Positions 37,365-49,272 of a DNA stretch of 64,000 nucleotides are shown piece after piece. Source of the stretch: Paramyrothecium sp. XJ0827. Its lineage: Eukaryota; Ascomycota; Sordariomycetes; Hypocreales; Stachybotryaceae. The stretch covers positions 2,604,001 to 2,668,000 of the forward strand of contig JAJFPB010000006.1 of NCBI GenBank assembly GCA_020881915.1, in the 5' to 3' direction. Numbering within the stretch: the first letter of the stretch is position 1; the number at the start of each line of letters is the position of its first letter. Below the pieces are notes generated by a model. That model saw only the letters and a list, made by a program, of their open reading frames with translations, was not told the DNA's origin and did not search any database. Both the position numbers and the translations under genes were made by a program.

Positions 37365-38242
37365 TCAGGCGCTCGACGTGGATCCTTCCTTCAAGTCGGC
37401 CGCCTCCTTAAATCGGCGACTGCTCAAGAGCTCTTCAACCTTCTCCATAGTGTCCAACATCTTAGTTTGGCCGAGGTGCGACCACGTCGAATCAACCTCG
37501 TGCCGCTGTTGAGAAGGAACATCCATCGTCTTTCCAACACCAAGCTTGCTGAATTCCCACACGTTGGCCTTCATACCGATGCCATAGTATTGGTGCTTCC
37601 TAAGATACGCAAGCCAAAGCTGGACTGTTTCGGGGTTGCCGTCCTTGATTTGTATCAGACGTCGTAACGTCACACGCTCGAAATTCTCCTGGGCCTTCTT
37701 GAAAATGAAATGACTCCTCGGGACCGTCCAGCGTTCTGTAATGCGTGGCAATGGAACAGGACCGTATGCTGGCAAGCCCAGGTAATAGGCAGCCCGTAGA
37801 GCAAAATCCGAGAAGAATTCGAGGGGTTGCAGGCTAAAGGACCGCAATTGGAGATCGCAAGATGGAATGCCATATTGTGCTTCGCGCTTGAGCGGCTTGA
37901 GGTGGAGGGCTTGAACGGCACGGGGGTATCTCAGCCCTGGCTGGTCTGACTCGGTCTCGTTTGTTCGGGTCTCGCTCGCTTTCTCTGGCTGTTCCAGTGC
38001 TTTGCTAATGCCTGTCGATCTGCAATTGTGGTCAACTTTGACTGCGCAAGAAAGGTGAGCCGGAAAGAGGTAGAAGAAAAAAATACTAACGTGCTTTGCA
38101 GCCGTCGCGAAAGCCATGGCGTTGAAGCCTACGCGCAATTAGTATGAACCTTCCATACCGATGCGGCTAATTTGAAATATGCATATGAGCAGGACATTAC
38201 CTGGCAGCGGCATCCGAGGGACTGAAAGGTTGGGCGAAGCAT
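37365..38242 (-). CDS. RSM10: Mitochondrial small-subunit ribosomal protein uS10m
   Basis: Component of the mitoribosomal small subunit head. Three exons on the minus strand: 38242-38201, 38128-38091, 38019-37365; 244 aa. The two tiny first exons encode MLRPTFQSLGCRCQ and ASTPWLSRRLQST, a good mitochondrial presequence, and the frame joins to the mature part. The S10 domain is diagnostic: YGIPSCDLQLRSFSLQPLEFF, LGLPAYGPVPLPRITERW, TVPRSHFIFKKAQENFER, TLRRLIQIKDGNPETVQLWL. A C-terminal extension follows, as in other filamentous fungi. Without the two exons the reading frame would lack a start. Confidence 0.94.
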
Positions 38243-38981
38243 TCTGCTATTGCTGTTAGGCAAAGCAGAAAAGCATATGCAAATAGCCTGGTAAAGCAAG
38301 AAACAGAAAATCGCTGGAGTGGAGTACCTTTTCATGGGTGTCTCGGCCACTGACTAAGCAACTCCAGCCATTACCTGACGACCCATCGGACAGCATGGAC
38401 AGCATGGTCAGGAGCAGAAGCAAGACGGACAAAACATCAAGTCAATCGGATTGTTAGGAGCACTGAATGTGTGCGGGAAGTGTTTTTTTTCTTTTTTTTT
38501 TCTTTTCAATCTTCATGTTACTACTCAAGTTTCTCTATTAAGTGGCCATGCAGCCATGGCACGGTATCTGTACGCCGACCCAGCAGCTACCTACCTTGCA
38601 TGCTCTTGTTCACTTTTACGGTCATGATTTACGAGAGATTTTATCTTCCCGTAAATAGAGCTACATGTTTCCCGTGACTCGAGAGCAGCTCGCCATCATC
38701 CTTTACCCCGGCCGTCCTCTGGATAGAGAGGTGAAGCGCGAAGCAGACGCAAACGCGCGAGGCTGTGGGGCTTTTTGGGTCGAACACAAGTCAGCTGCTT
38801 GTCTGCATTGCCACCTGTTAGGCTGTGTCCAGTATTGAATGAGAGGCTCAAGGGATCATGAGTGGTGGCCTGTGTCAGCGGTGGTAAACTCGACTTAGGT
38901 CTTAGGGTAATGCCACATGCGGTCGGGTCATGATCATACTCTGCAGTGTGCGCAGTATCAGAAAATCATCAAACCGCCCGT
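38243..38981. other. Spacer upstream of uS10m
   Basis: 739 bases; the plus strand has a T-rich tract at about 38480-38510. It presumably holds the uS10m promoter and the FCF2 3' region. No gene recognised. Confidence 0.4.
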
Positions 38982-39780
38982 TCAATATCCCTTTTTGCGC
39001 CGTTGTGACTTGACCTTCTCATAAAAAGCTTTCTTGCCACTAGATTTTGTCCGCTGAATCCCAGCATATTTGTTGCCAAGTTTTGTAGGATCGTGAGAAG
39101 CCATGGTCTCTTCCAAAAGTGTCCGTTTTCTCTCTTTCCTTGTAAGTCTAGCACTGTAAAACTCTGTCGGGCCAGCAATGATCTCCCCGACTTGAGAGTA
39201 CTCTGGAAGAGTGGCCCTCAGGTTTTTCTTCTGGTGTTTCGGATCGAGAACATTTCGCATACGTAGCAATTGCCAATCTCGCTTGAGCTCTGGTGTAACT
39301 TCTGTCTTAGGCAGTTGGAACCAATTGGAGCCTGCTGTGTCCTGAACTTGCAAGTTAGCGCAGTTCGACCCAAGTTTTGTAGTGTGCGATTTTGGAGATC
39401 TTCGAAGGCTTCTCGCCAGAAGTCAGAGTAACTATGATATGTATAAAAATCAGGGGCCACAGATGTTGATCCAAAACGGATGCTCATCACGTGTCATGAT
39501 ACCGCTAGGGGCTAATTCTCATCATCAAGTCGAGAATGGAATTGAAATGAATGAGGAAATTGTTCCGACATACCTTCTTATTGTTTTGCTGCGTCGAGAC
39601 CTGCTGGATTTGGCGCATATGCAACTGTTCCTTGTTTGTTTGTGATAGTTGCGGATGGGTAGCCACCACAGAAGCAAGCGCAGTCTTTCGAGGTAAAGAG
39701 GCTGGAGTAGAAGCTCCTTGTAGACGCTCTTCGGCCTCACGCAAGAGCGTATCGAAGTCGTCGCCAATGATGCCTGCCAT
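38982..39780 (-). CDS. FCF2: rRNA-processing protein Fcf2
   Basis: Nucleolar factor of the small-subunit processome, needed for early 18S rRNA cleavage. Two exons, 39780-39574 and 39341-38982; 188 aa. The conserved Fcf2 domain is complete: SNWFQLPKTEVTPELKRDWQLLRMRNVLDPKHQKK, then EYSQVGEIIAGPTEFYSARLTRKERKRTLLEE and a Lys/Arg-rich C-terminus (KVKSQRRKKGY). The N-terminus has DTLLREAEERLQ, likely helical. The intron is 232 nt, unusually long here; the TTCAG acceptor at 39342 is strong and in frame, but an unrecognised small exon within the intron is possible. Divergent from hapE. Confidence 0.87.
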
Positions 39781-40524
39781 ATTGCCTAGTAGCTATTCAG
39801 ATATGCCGTGCCATGGAATGGCGAGTTTTCGAACAAGCGAGACCACTAGCAAGACGAGAGCCCTATTGAGAATGAAGCAGAGTCGCAGTACTTTCGTTGC
39901 TGCGTGAATGGGTTGAATTACGCAGTGCCAAGTTTGAAAGGAGGAAAGAAGAGGGAAGAGTTTGTCTGTCAATTCGCTCGCCAGATTAATGAAGGCTGGG
40001 GAAAAAAATTATCGGTAGATAAGGTCCTCTCGGCGAACCGCTTATCAGGACGAGGAGCCCGGAAAAATGGGGCTGCCTCTCACAAGTCGGAAGCGGTGCA
40101 CTTTACCTTACGTAAACTACTAGGTACGTACCTTTGCGGGCCCCTACAGGTACCGTACCTTGCCTTGGCCGCCGCTCTTCATCCGGTGCCGTAAATGTGA
40201 CCCAACCACAGAGCAGCTCGATCAAGATCCACAACAGGTCTACTCAGTAGGTAGAACAGCTTCATTGCAATGATTGGCAAGCTTACGACCTAGACTCGAT
40301 TCCTTCCGATTCCAAATCCTCGAATCTTTCTACACACAGCAGCTCTGTCAATTACCTGACGCTTCTTCGCTCATCCTTTGTACCCGCCGACCAAGCACAC
40401 CGCGCGTCCCCGCTCTCGGTGCCTGACCGCGCCGTATTGTCGCAGCTGTTCCTGTACACGCGACTTGCTCGAAATCGTCAGTTTTAGCCAACTGATAGCG
40501 AAACATTCCGAACCATTCTTCATC
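39781..40524. promoter_or_regulatory. Divergent promoter region FCF2 / hapE
   Basis: 744 bases between divergent starts. It has a GGTACGTACC/GGTACCGTACC cluster at 40118-40162 and one ATTGG pentamer (CCAAT on the minus strand) at 40273-40277, about 250 bases before the hapE ATG. That spacing is compatible with a CCAAT box; function is inference. Confidence 0.45.
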
Positions 40525-41612
40525 ATGGACCCCCAGAATTCAGCAGCGCCGCCTCATGGTCAACAGTCTCGACCGGCACCGGTCTATGACCCTAGCCAAG
40601 GCGGACACTATGGTTCGTTTCTAAAAACTTTCCTCGTGCCTTCCAACCTTTCGGCTGACATTATATGAACAGGAGCTTGCGCTGCCGTACGCCTTCGATC
40701 CCAAATGCGTCGCACACGATACTGATATTAACGCGATCACAGTTAGCTTCCCAAGGCTTTGCGCCAGCAGAGCTGTACACTGGGCCCTGGGCCAATGTAC
40801 GTCATATTTCTTCGCTCCATATTACCCACGTTGCCAGAATGTCAGCTGCTGACGTGAATTTCAGGTACACCAAGGCTTGACAGGCCAGTACAAGGATATT
40901 TTAACTACTTATTGGCAACAAACGATCAACCATCTCGAAAGTGACACTCATGACTACAAGATTCACCAGCTGCCTCTGGCGCGGATCAAAAAGGTTATGA
41001 AGGCAGACCCGGAAGTCAAGATGATATCAGCAGAGGCACCGATTCTATTTGCAAAAGGCTGCGACATCTTCATCACGGAGCTAACAATGCGTGCGTGGAT
41101 CCATGCGGAAGAAAACAAACGGCGCACGTTGCAGCGCTCCGACATTGCGTCTGCACTGGCCAAGTCCGACATGTTCGACTTTCTCATCGACATCGTTCCA
41201 CGCGAGGAGGCTGCATCTCACGCCAAGCGGACATCAGCGCAGCCTGCTACTTCCCAAGCCGTGCCCGCGCCTGGCCAAGCTCCTATGGCAGGACAGCCTG
41301 GAAATATGGCCCAGCAAGCCAATCACTCAGCCTCTCACCCCATAAACCCCGCTGATTACATGGGAGGTCATAACCTTGGGCCTGAACAGGATTACCGCCA
41401 GAACCCTAACATGTATCCAACACAAGTTCCCCAGGGTCCTTCTGCTCCTTACGGACAGGCTCAGCCTCCTTCCATGTACGGCGAGATGGAGGGCATGTAT
41501 CCTTACTCCGCTATGCAACCGCAGCAGGTAAGACAGCGGGGTAATATATAGCCCTTATGAATCCACGCTCACAGTTGTGCAGGCTCCAATGTCATCCGAG
41601 GAATTTGAGTAG
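40525..41612 (+). CDS. hapE: CCAAT-binding complex subunit HapE (NF-YC)
   Basis: Histone-fold subunit of the HapB/C/E CCAAT-binding transcription factor. Five exons: 40525-40612, 40673-40686, 40743-40796, 40865-41527, 41583-41612; 282 aa. Exon 2 is only 14 nt; it and its GTACGC donor are needed to keep frame between GGHYG and [12 protein letters not shown]. The NF-YC core is [17 protein letters not shown] (partner contact), [37 protein letters not shown] and [33 protein letters not shown]. The C-terminus is Gln/Pro/Met-rich. The last intron replaces a readthrough end with APMSSEEFE. Divergent from FCF2; convergent with SEC15. Confidence 0.94.
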
Positions 41613-41952
41613 GCCTGGTTTTCGCAGTGGGTATGGGGGGTAACAGTCGTGTGTGAGACGGACTCGTGTAAAACAAAGCAATTTCTTGGTTTATGTCCAT
41701 GGGTGTCAGATGTGGTGGGCATGGCGCGATGAGTGGTATCGCTCGCCCATCTGAGTGGAAGCACTGTTCCATATCATGCGACTGCTACATCAGAAGCATA
41801 GAATGTTGGCCACTGCAATATGCGTGAATATGTTGGCGGCTAGGCCTCATGCCAGTCCAAAACGTGATGATAAGTTGGAAAGTGGTGCATTCCGTCCAGG
41901 CGCTGGCGCGATGGGTGTCAACCTAGGCGAAATTCGATTAGTCTTCTGTCTA
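41613..41952. other. Convergent 3' region hapE / SEC15
   Basis: 340 bases between the stops of converging genes. No gene or RNA feature was recognised. Confidence 0.4.
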
Positions 41953-44638
41953 CTATTCTGGGTCAGGTTCAATATACTTCTCTATCAAGATCGGGCCATT
42001 CAGGGCGTCTACTCGTCCGTATTTTTTGTTACGTGTAGAGATGTCGAAAAACTCATCGTGATTATCTGACTGCATCAGATTAACAGTTTGCTGGAGTTCG
42101 TCCAAGTTCTGCCTCAACATTTGCCCATTCTCGAGGCCGTCAACGAACTCCGTCAGGTACACGACATCCTGGGCCAATGCCGCAGCACCATTGGCATTAA
42201 TATGCTTAACCTCGGGTGATAGGGGAAGAGCCTTGAGAAGTATAAGCAGGGTTGGTAATGAGATGTCCAGAGGCGACTCACAAGTATTTTGTCAGCCGCA
42301 TGGCTCAAGGCGTCAAAATAAATCAGCTCCTTGATTTCTCGTGGTAAGGCCATTAAAGTCGTGTTCATGATATTGGAGAGATACCGGGTTAGAGTCTGCA
42401 TGTAACTACTCGGTTCGGGTTCCACCGTAGTTGCCAGCCTAAAGCGGAATTAATATGTCTTGGAACACGCGTGAGAAGTAATCTTACCAATCATATTCCG
42501 CCGTATCAACAAGATCATCAATCTTTGAGTTGACAAGCTCAAATATACGCTTCTCTGCCGTCTTCTTATTGCTTCGAAACTCTTCGGTTGCGTTCAGTTT
42601 CAGTGGTCCACCAGCCGAGGTGGAGGAACGTGCTCGAATTAGTAATTGTTCGAGTTCTTGACAAGCTATCTCAAAATGCTCCAAGTTGATGAGAATCTGC
42701 ACGATCTGACCCAGGTACTGAGAATTGAGTCGGTCTACCAGAGATCGACAGACCTTTTCCGTGAGAAGCTCGTCCAGGGACTATAGTTCGTGTTATTATG
42801 GATATACAGCATAAATGACTCTGTGACACTCACCTTTCGTAAGGTGTCGTCAATCACGTCAGGATGCTGAAAGTGATCATCGGAGAAGAAATAAAACTGT
42901 TTAAGGAAGTTGCGAATATCGATGCAACAGAGGGGATACATCTGCGAAAACGGGAGTACGCATGGAAATCTTGTACACAAATTAGTTTCGCCAGCTAAGG
43001 GATACGCGGGAGAGAAAACTGACGTCATTTCTTCTACTGACTTGTCCTGAGTAAACCAGCTGACATTGATGATCTTCTCGTAATCATCAGAAGAATTGAT
43101 CGTCATGGGCATATAGTCGTCTTTGGAAACGATCTGGAGCACACTGCGTCAGTCATCTCAACCGCCGATTCAAGTAGGGTGTCACACTTCTTGGAAGTCC
43201 TCACTGAAGCGGAGCTTCAGCAGTTCAGCGTACTTGTCGAAGATGGTTAAAAGAAAAGTATCCAGTGTTGAGACAGAGTAGCCCCAACCCTGCTCGGCAG
43301 TCAGTATCAAGTCTTGATAGTAAATGACCAACTAAACACTCACCTCCATGGTCTGGACGAATAGAGCGATAAACCCTTTCACTCTCAGCAGAACCTCGGC
43401 GTTGCTGACGCTATTCAGCGCCTTGGATGTGAGTTTGATGGCAGCGCTGCACATAGACTCCCAGAGCTCCTCAACCTGAAGGCGTCAGTTCGTGGGTCTT
43501 ATACATAATATAGTATGAAGCTTACATCCACTGAGTAGCGCAGCTGCGGAACGCGGCGCATGGTCGCTTTCTCAAGTATTGCAAAGCCAGCGATGCCTTC
43601 GAGCAAGCTGCTTAATGACGATTCGTCCTCTGGCAAAAGTCCAACAGAGCTTGGGATGAGTAGGTCTTTCTGTTGCCGACGGGTAGCGGCGTACTCGGTA
43701 CGAAACCGATCAATATGTCCTAGCGCGTCATGGATATGCAATGCCTCGAAAAGGGTGGTGAAGTTGACGTGTAACTCCTCGTTATCAAGCACATCGAACT
43801 CTTCATTTTCGTCGCAGACAAGCTCAATGGCCGAATTGAGCTTGAAGATGTCAAGGAAGGGGTCGTCCTCCACTCGAGTTCGCTGGCGCGATCTCCTCAT
43901 TTCGGTATGATAGAAGGCAACCTCACCGAGAAGCTGGGAGGTTTCACGGATGTGGTACAGCCAGGTATTCAAGTCAGACATGACGGCCTCTGAGATCGCT
44001 TTTTGGGTGGCAGGGGTGGATTTTTGAATGGCATCAGCCAAGCGGTGCTGGGTTGAGTATCGATTTTGGAGAATAGGGACGAGGTGTTCATTTTGAAGGT
44101 CATCGAGCGATTTGAGCGCTGAGTAATACTTCTTGTGGCGGACCAGATCGTGGGCATGGTTGACTGCATGGAGGATCTTCAATGATTCACCCAGTGCATC
44201 AGTGGTGTCGGCTATATTCTGTCGAACAGCTTTGGTGTTTACCAATGCTGCTTTCTGCTCGGCCAGCTTCTCTGTACTCGTCTGTATAGATTGGTTGAGC
44301 TTCAAAATATCGGTCGTAAGGGCAACCGTGCTCTCGCGGACGTGTTGTAATCTGTTGATGGAATCGAGGAACTCTTCATGTTTGGTGAGGCCAATGCGCT
44401 CAATGTCAGCCTCGCGGTCCTCGGCATATTGGCCAAGGCACTGCACAAGAGTTCCAGTACGTCTGGAAGTCGCCGCGTCTTTGAGGATGGGGATAAGATG
44501 GTCGAGGAAGTCGGAATCTGATGAGGACAGAATGATCTAAAAGCACATCAGTCAAATGCAATGTCGCAAAGGCGGGTTCGACATTACCTGTGGTATCGCA
44601 GAAGCATAGTCATCATAATCAGCTGGTCTCCGAGGCAT
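41953..44638 (-). CDS. SEC15: Exocyst complex component Sec15
   Basis: Exocyst subunit and effector of the Rab GTPase Sec4, docking secretory vesicles at growing tips. Nine exons on the minus strand: 44638-44588, 44536-43526, 43475-43344, 43289-43188, 43133-43024, 42969-42834, 42780-42488, 42438-42282, 42231-41953; 756 aa. The N-terminal coiled-coil region holds AEDREADIERIGLTKHEEFL and ILKLNQSIQTSTEKLAEQKAALV. LLEGIAGFAILEKATMRRVPQLR precedes the helical bundles. The C-terminal domain includes FPCVLPFSQMYPLCCIDIRNF and DVVYLTEFVDGL. All introns are short GT-AG. Length agrees with other fungal Sec15 proteins. Divergent from mei2 across a long spacer. Confidence 0.94.
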
Positions 44639-46297
44639 GTTTGCAAAGCACGCCTAACGGCTCGTGATGTTTTTTCGTGAGTGCATCAGATGGTAGAAAG
44701 AGGAGGGCACTCTCCGCAACTCTGTACCGACGATACGGGGTACCTACGTTCATGTCTCTACCGTAACCTGCCTGAGGTAGTGATTGGCATTCACAGGGGT
44801 TGACCCAGCTCCAAGCTCCAGCCCCACCATCAACGGGCGAAACCTCCCAGCCATACCATAAGGTAGTACCCTCTTCTGGCACCTTAGGTCAGGTGCCTAC
44901 GTACTGTACCTAGCAGCACACCCACCGTATTGCAAAGGGGAGAAAACAGTAATGTCACTATTTGTTCACCGAACAGACTAACAACAATCCCATTTAGTGG
45001 TCAAAATCCTAATATTACTGTTTTATCACTGAGAAGACACCAGGGGCGGGCTCGTAGGTATCTACTTGAAACTGCTTGGTACCTTAAAATGGAGGCATTT
45101 GGCCCCACAACCAGCCGAGCCTCAAGCCACAGGCAAACCAGAGAAAGCTCTGATTGGCAGAACAGGAGATGGTATATGGTTCTAAGCCAACATCAAACCA
45201 TCCAGCTTCACACAACCCAAAGGCAAGGCTTCCACTTTTCCTCATGCTACCATCTTGAACATGTAACTTCACACCGGCTGTGGAAATTGTGACCATTTAC
45301 GGTGGCGAGTGGCCATTTATGACACTGCCAACAGCCTAACGGTGACATTGTGAGCGTACTTGGAAGGACTATACATAATGCGCTTTTGGCGGACAGTACC
45401 AGTTCGACAGGGTTCCCAATTTGTTCTCTGTTTTTCGAATGTTTGTGAATCTACTACGCAGGAGTGACTGATCCGAGGCGCTAGCTCAGTTATCTTACTT
45501 GGCCCTCTGCTAAGCGGTACCCTATTTCACATCCTGCATTGCCTGTGCTTCTAGACGCTGCGACTATCTGGACTTAGATGTTAATAGTTTGAAGCATTCC
45601 CATATCACCAATCGAGTTCGGAATTGACTCAGGCCTATCTTAAGTCAGGTCGTAGCATCGCAGCGTAAGCAGTGAATCTGAGCACTTCATGCATGACGCT
45701 CTAGTGTTGGTGACATTGGGGCGCCTTCTCTGACCTCGGCTCGTTACAAGGCAAGTCACTACCTTATGCTTACCCGAACCAGGTGACGCCGGTCCGATAC
45801 CTGCTTCACTCGCCTGGCTTCAGGTACCGTATGTCAGTGCTCCTCCAAAAAGATTTTTTGGCTTTGTTTGATGCCTTCTCTATGCTACCATGCCCATGTG
45901 CGTAGGATTTGGGTTGCTACCTTTCCGTCCGTGCCAATCCACAGTCTTTCCTCACTAACAATGAACATTGCTGCCTTGACACGTCTTCAGGACATAATGC
46001 CGGTACTTCAGATGAGCTGTTTCGAAGGTGGTACAAGGGCAGGTGGATGAGGCAAAGGGCAACGGCGCTCCTTCCCTCTTCTATTTGGCGCAGGAAAGAG
46101 CTAGGAGGTCTTTGTGCGCCCTTCAATCGTCTTCTCTCTCTTCCCATCACAAAACACTCATCATTTACTCTTGTGGCCACCTACTTTTCACCTGCCGGAC
46201 TTGGTGATACACTCGATCTAAACATTTCGATCTTGCGCTTCAGAACTGACCCCATCGTGTCGAAGGTTTTCTGGTCTGCATATGAAACCTGCCAGCC
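44639..46297. promoter_or_regulatory. Divergent promoter region SEC15 / mei2
   Basis: 1.66 kb between divergent starts, the second-longest gene-free stretch in the genic part. GGTACC/CCTACG words cluster at 44738-44912 and 45050-45085, nearest SEC15. An open frame at 45909-46517 overlaps the mei2 start in another frame and shows no domain. mei2 may have a long leader. No RNA gene was seen. Confidence 0.45.
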
Positions 46298-48908
46298 ATG
46301 GCACAACCTCTCGATCTCCCCTTCAGCGTTTCATCTCCACGGTCTTCCAGTGGGGGAGCTGACTCCTTCAAAGGCACCCCTGACACACGTCTTACAGCCT
46401 TTTCTCCAGAAGGTGTTACAACCAAGTCAGCAAGCCGTCATGGCTTGGACACTACGTCCACAAATGCAGCTCCCCTCAAGCGTTCTATCAACGGCTTTAC
46501 AGATCTCAGTTTCGTAGACAAGGACCCTTTTGTGACTTCACACGCCACCCTTGCTTCCCGACTGTCGCCTACGGCTTCCACCTTCAACCCTTTCCGCCCT
46601 GCCGCGCACGGATTCCCGAGTCCAGGTAGTGTCGTATCTACCGCACTTAGCACAAACCTCGGCCTCTCTCGACATCTGAAGATCTCATCCTCAGAACCCA
46701 TCTCCGTATCCGAGATTTACAAGTGGCTGGCTGTGAGTAAAACAACCACATCAACACGGATCATACAACTATCCTGACGATATTGGGTTGATGCAGGACT
46801 TGGACGGAAAAGAGACAGAGCGACATGGCGTCAATTCCGTGTCTGTTCACGACGGGCAGGTCTTCTTGCATTTCTCGGATTTAAGAGATGCTCATTTCGT
46901 TTATTCGCATGTCCACGTATCGGACAAGAAATGGAAAGTGGACTATGTGAGCCCTTTGCAATATACCAAGGTCGTAAGATTCATCTCGATTTCCTCAGAA
47001 GAGTAATTGACACTGCTAACTTGATGCATAGGAGTCTAATGGACCAGAAGGCGCACACGAACAATTTACCACGCAGCCAGGTCAGATTGTTCTCTTTGCA
47101 GGAGCTGCGCCTGGATCCATCATCGATACGACATGGGCGATGGAGGTTGTGCAGGCCTTTATGCAGAAACATGGTGACCTTTTTGCCTTCATCAAACATT
47201 CTTCCTTCCCAGATGGTTCTTTTCGCGCCATTGCCGAGTTCTGTGACACCTCTGTCGTCGCTCATTTCTTGAAGGCTTGCGGTACATTCGTCAACGTCGA
47301 GGTTTGTGGTGTTTATTACTCAGAATCCTCCAACGTCGCTGATCGAGTATTTTGTGTCTAGGGCATTAACCTGATCGTGGTTACAGCAGAGCAAGACTCC
47401 GGACGGCAAGCCGGTATTACTAAAGCACTGCAAGATATGAACATCTCGAAAGACCAGCCCAGCCAAGTCTACCATCGTTCTGCTCATAAGCCAGTGGGTA
47501 GGCAGATGGCATACAACTCGTCCGATATGCGTGTGCACGCGTCACTTTCGATGTATCCATTCATGCTCCAGCCCCCGCTGAGCTCGACAATGCAATACAC
47601 ATTCGACCCCTTTCTCACAAACACTTATTCATCCCCTCTTAGTCCTTTGAGCTCCTTAGTGCCGTTTCCGCCGCAATATCCGGCCACAAGCACGTTGTAC
47701 CATACTCCCCCATCTCCTCCACTCACTGCCTCAAACTCCTACAGCCCATCCAAGGCCTTAGGGGGCGCCGTGCGGGGTGATGTACGCAGACAGAATGCTG
47801 CGCGTGTCAGTCGATTTCCCTTTAACAACTCGGCCGGTCACCATAACCACGTTGACACCAGTCGTATTCGCGAGGGGATTGATGTTCGCACTACGGTACG
47901 GTAAGTCCCATTGCGCCGCAATAACACATTCTAACAGTGGCAGATCATGCTTCGAAACATCCCCAACAAAGTTGATCAAGCGATGCTCAAGCGACTTGTC
48001 GATGAGTCGAGCTGGGGCAAGTATGACTTCATGTATCTTCGCATTGATTTTGCAAACGATTGCAAGTAAGCTATCGTTCCAATGCCCATTGAGCCATCAA
48101 CATGTCAACTCACATGTCACAGTGTCGGCTACGCATTTATTAATTTTGTTGATGTGAGTCATCCTATAGTTTCCTTCTGGCCTATACTGACCAGCAACAG
48201 CCCCTGGATATAGTCGACGTCAGTTTCCAATTCTTGTCGGTTACTGCCAATGGCAAACGTGTTGCTAACCTAGTAAAAGTTCGTTGAGGCGCGCGCGAAT
48301 CAACGCTGGTGAGATCCCCCTGCCAAACCTAACGAATCCAAATAATCTAATCCCCCTCTCAGGAACTGCTTCAAGAGTGACAAGGTCGCAGAAATCTCTT
48401 ACGCTAGTAGGTGCATCGAAAGCGTGGCTATGTTCCGATCTAAGTACAGTTTTACAGCTATTCAAGGGAAGGACTGTTTAGTGCAGAAGTTTCGCAACAG
48501 CTCGGTCATGCTTGAGGCACCACATTATCGGCCAAAGGTAAGGCTTTTCCCATCTTTCTAGGCGAATATAGGCTTATGGATATAGTTATTTTTCACCTCG
48601 AACGGCCCTGTACCAGAGCTTGCTGGTCAAGAAGAGCCATTCCCTGGCCCAGACAATCAGTCCAAGATGAAACGTAGCTGTGAAAACGCGGAGCATGTCG
48701 GTAAGTCATATTGAGACTTTTTAAATCTCCAAGCTGGTGTGCAACTGCTGATACACCTCGAGGGCTCTTCACCCCAAATGCTGGGCAGCACTTCCGCGAC
48801 GAGCAGAGACGCAGGCGCTCACAATATGATCGTGGGACTAGGCTGGCTGCCCTTGAAGAAAATGATTACGAGGCTGCCATCCACCATATCTATGGCGGCA
48901 CTACTTAG
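46298..48908 (+). CDS. mei2: Mei2-like RNA-binding protein
   Basis: RNA-binding regulator; in fission yeast Mei2 drives meiosis. Twelve exons: 46298-46732, 46797-46973, 47032-47301, 47362-47895, 47944-48065, 48123-48153, 48201-48218, 48280-48308, 48363-48406, 48458-48537, 48586-48700, 48763-48908; 666 aa. The defining C-terminal RRM begins at TTIMLRNIPNKVDQAMLKRLVDE and continues through YDFMYLRIDFANDCNVGYAFINF, RWNCFKSDKVAEISYATIQGKD and FRNSSVMLEAPHYRP. It is split over seven exons, including 18-, 29-, 31- and 44-nt ones. The N-terminal half is Ser/Thr/Pro-rich with degenerate RRM-like folds (VHDGQVFLHFSDLRDAHFVY). The donor GTACGG at 47896 is chosen over GTAAGT by frame. Confidence 0.92.
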
Positions 48909-49272
48909 GAAGCTATATTTCAGATTGTCGATCTTGAAACCTGATGCACCTCGATCAACGCAGGGCAACCTGCAAGGAAGTTGGGCTCCTTGTGCCTTGG
49001 TCACTATTGGCTCGGGCAAGCGTTTGATCTGGCATGATATCTACGCAATATCCCTCGCATGCCGTCCTTGCTATTTGACTTGCTTTGGGGTGTTAAGCAT
49101 ATGCCGCCGTGTTCAGTTCACAGAGTAAGAATCTGACGTTTGTAATCTGTTTGGGGGCGTATTCGGTGCGAAGACAATTCAATCCAATCCTGCAAAAATG
49201 TGTATTTTAATGCCTATATGCCCATTCAGTCGCTTAACGACACAGCTGGTCAAATTTGTATTCTCATATAAT
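48909..49272. other. Convergent 3' region mei2 / SLP1
   Basis: 364 bases between converging stops, presumably both 3' untranslated regions. No further feature was recognised. Confidence 0.4.

Noticed and set aside
45909..46517. 202-codon open frame overlapping the mei2 start
   Set aside because: It overlaps mei2 exon 1 in a different frame and has no domain.
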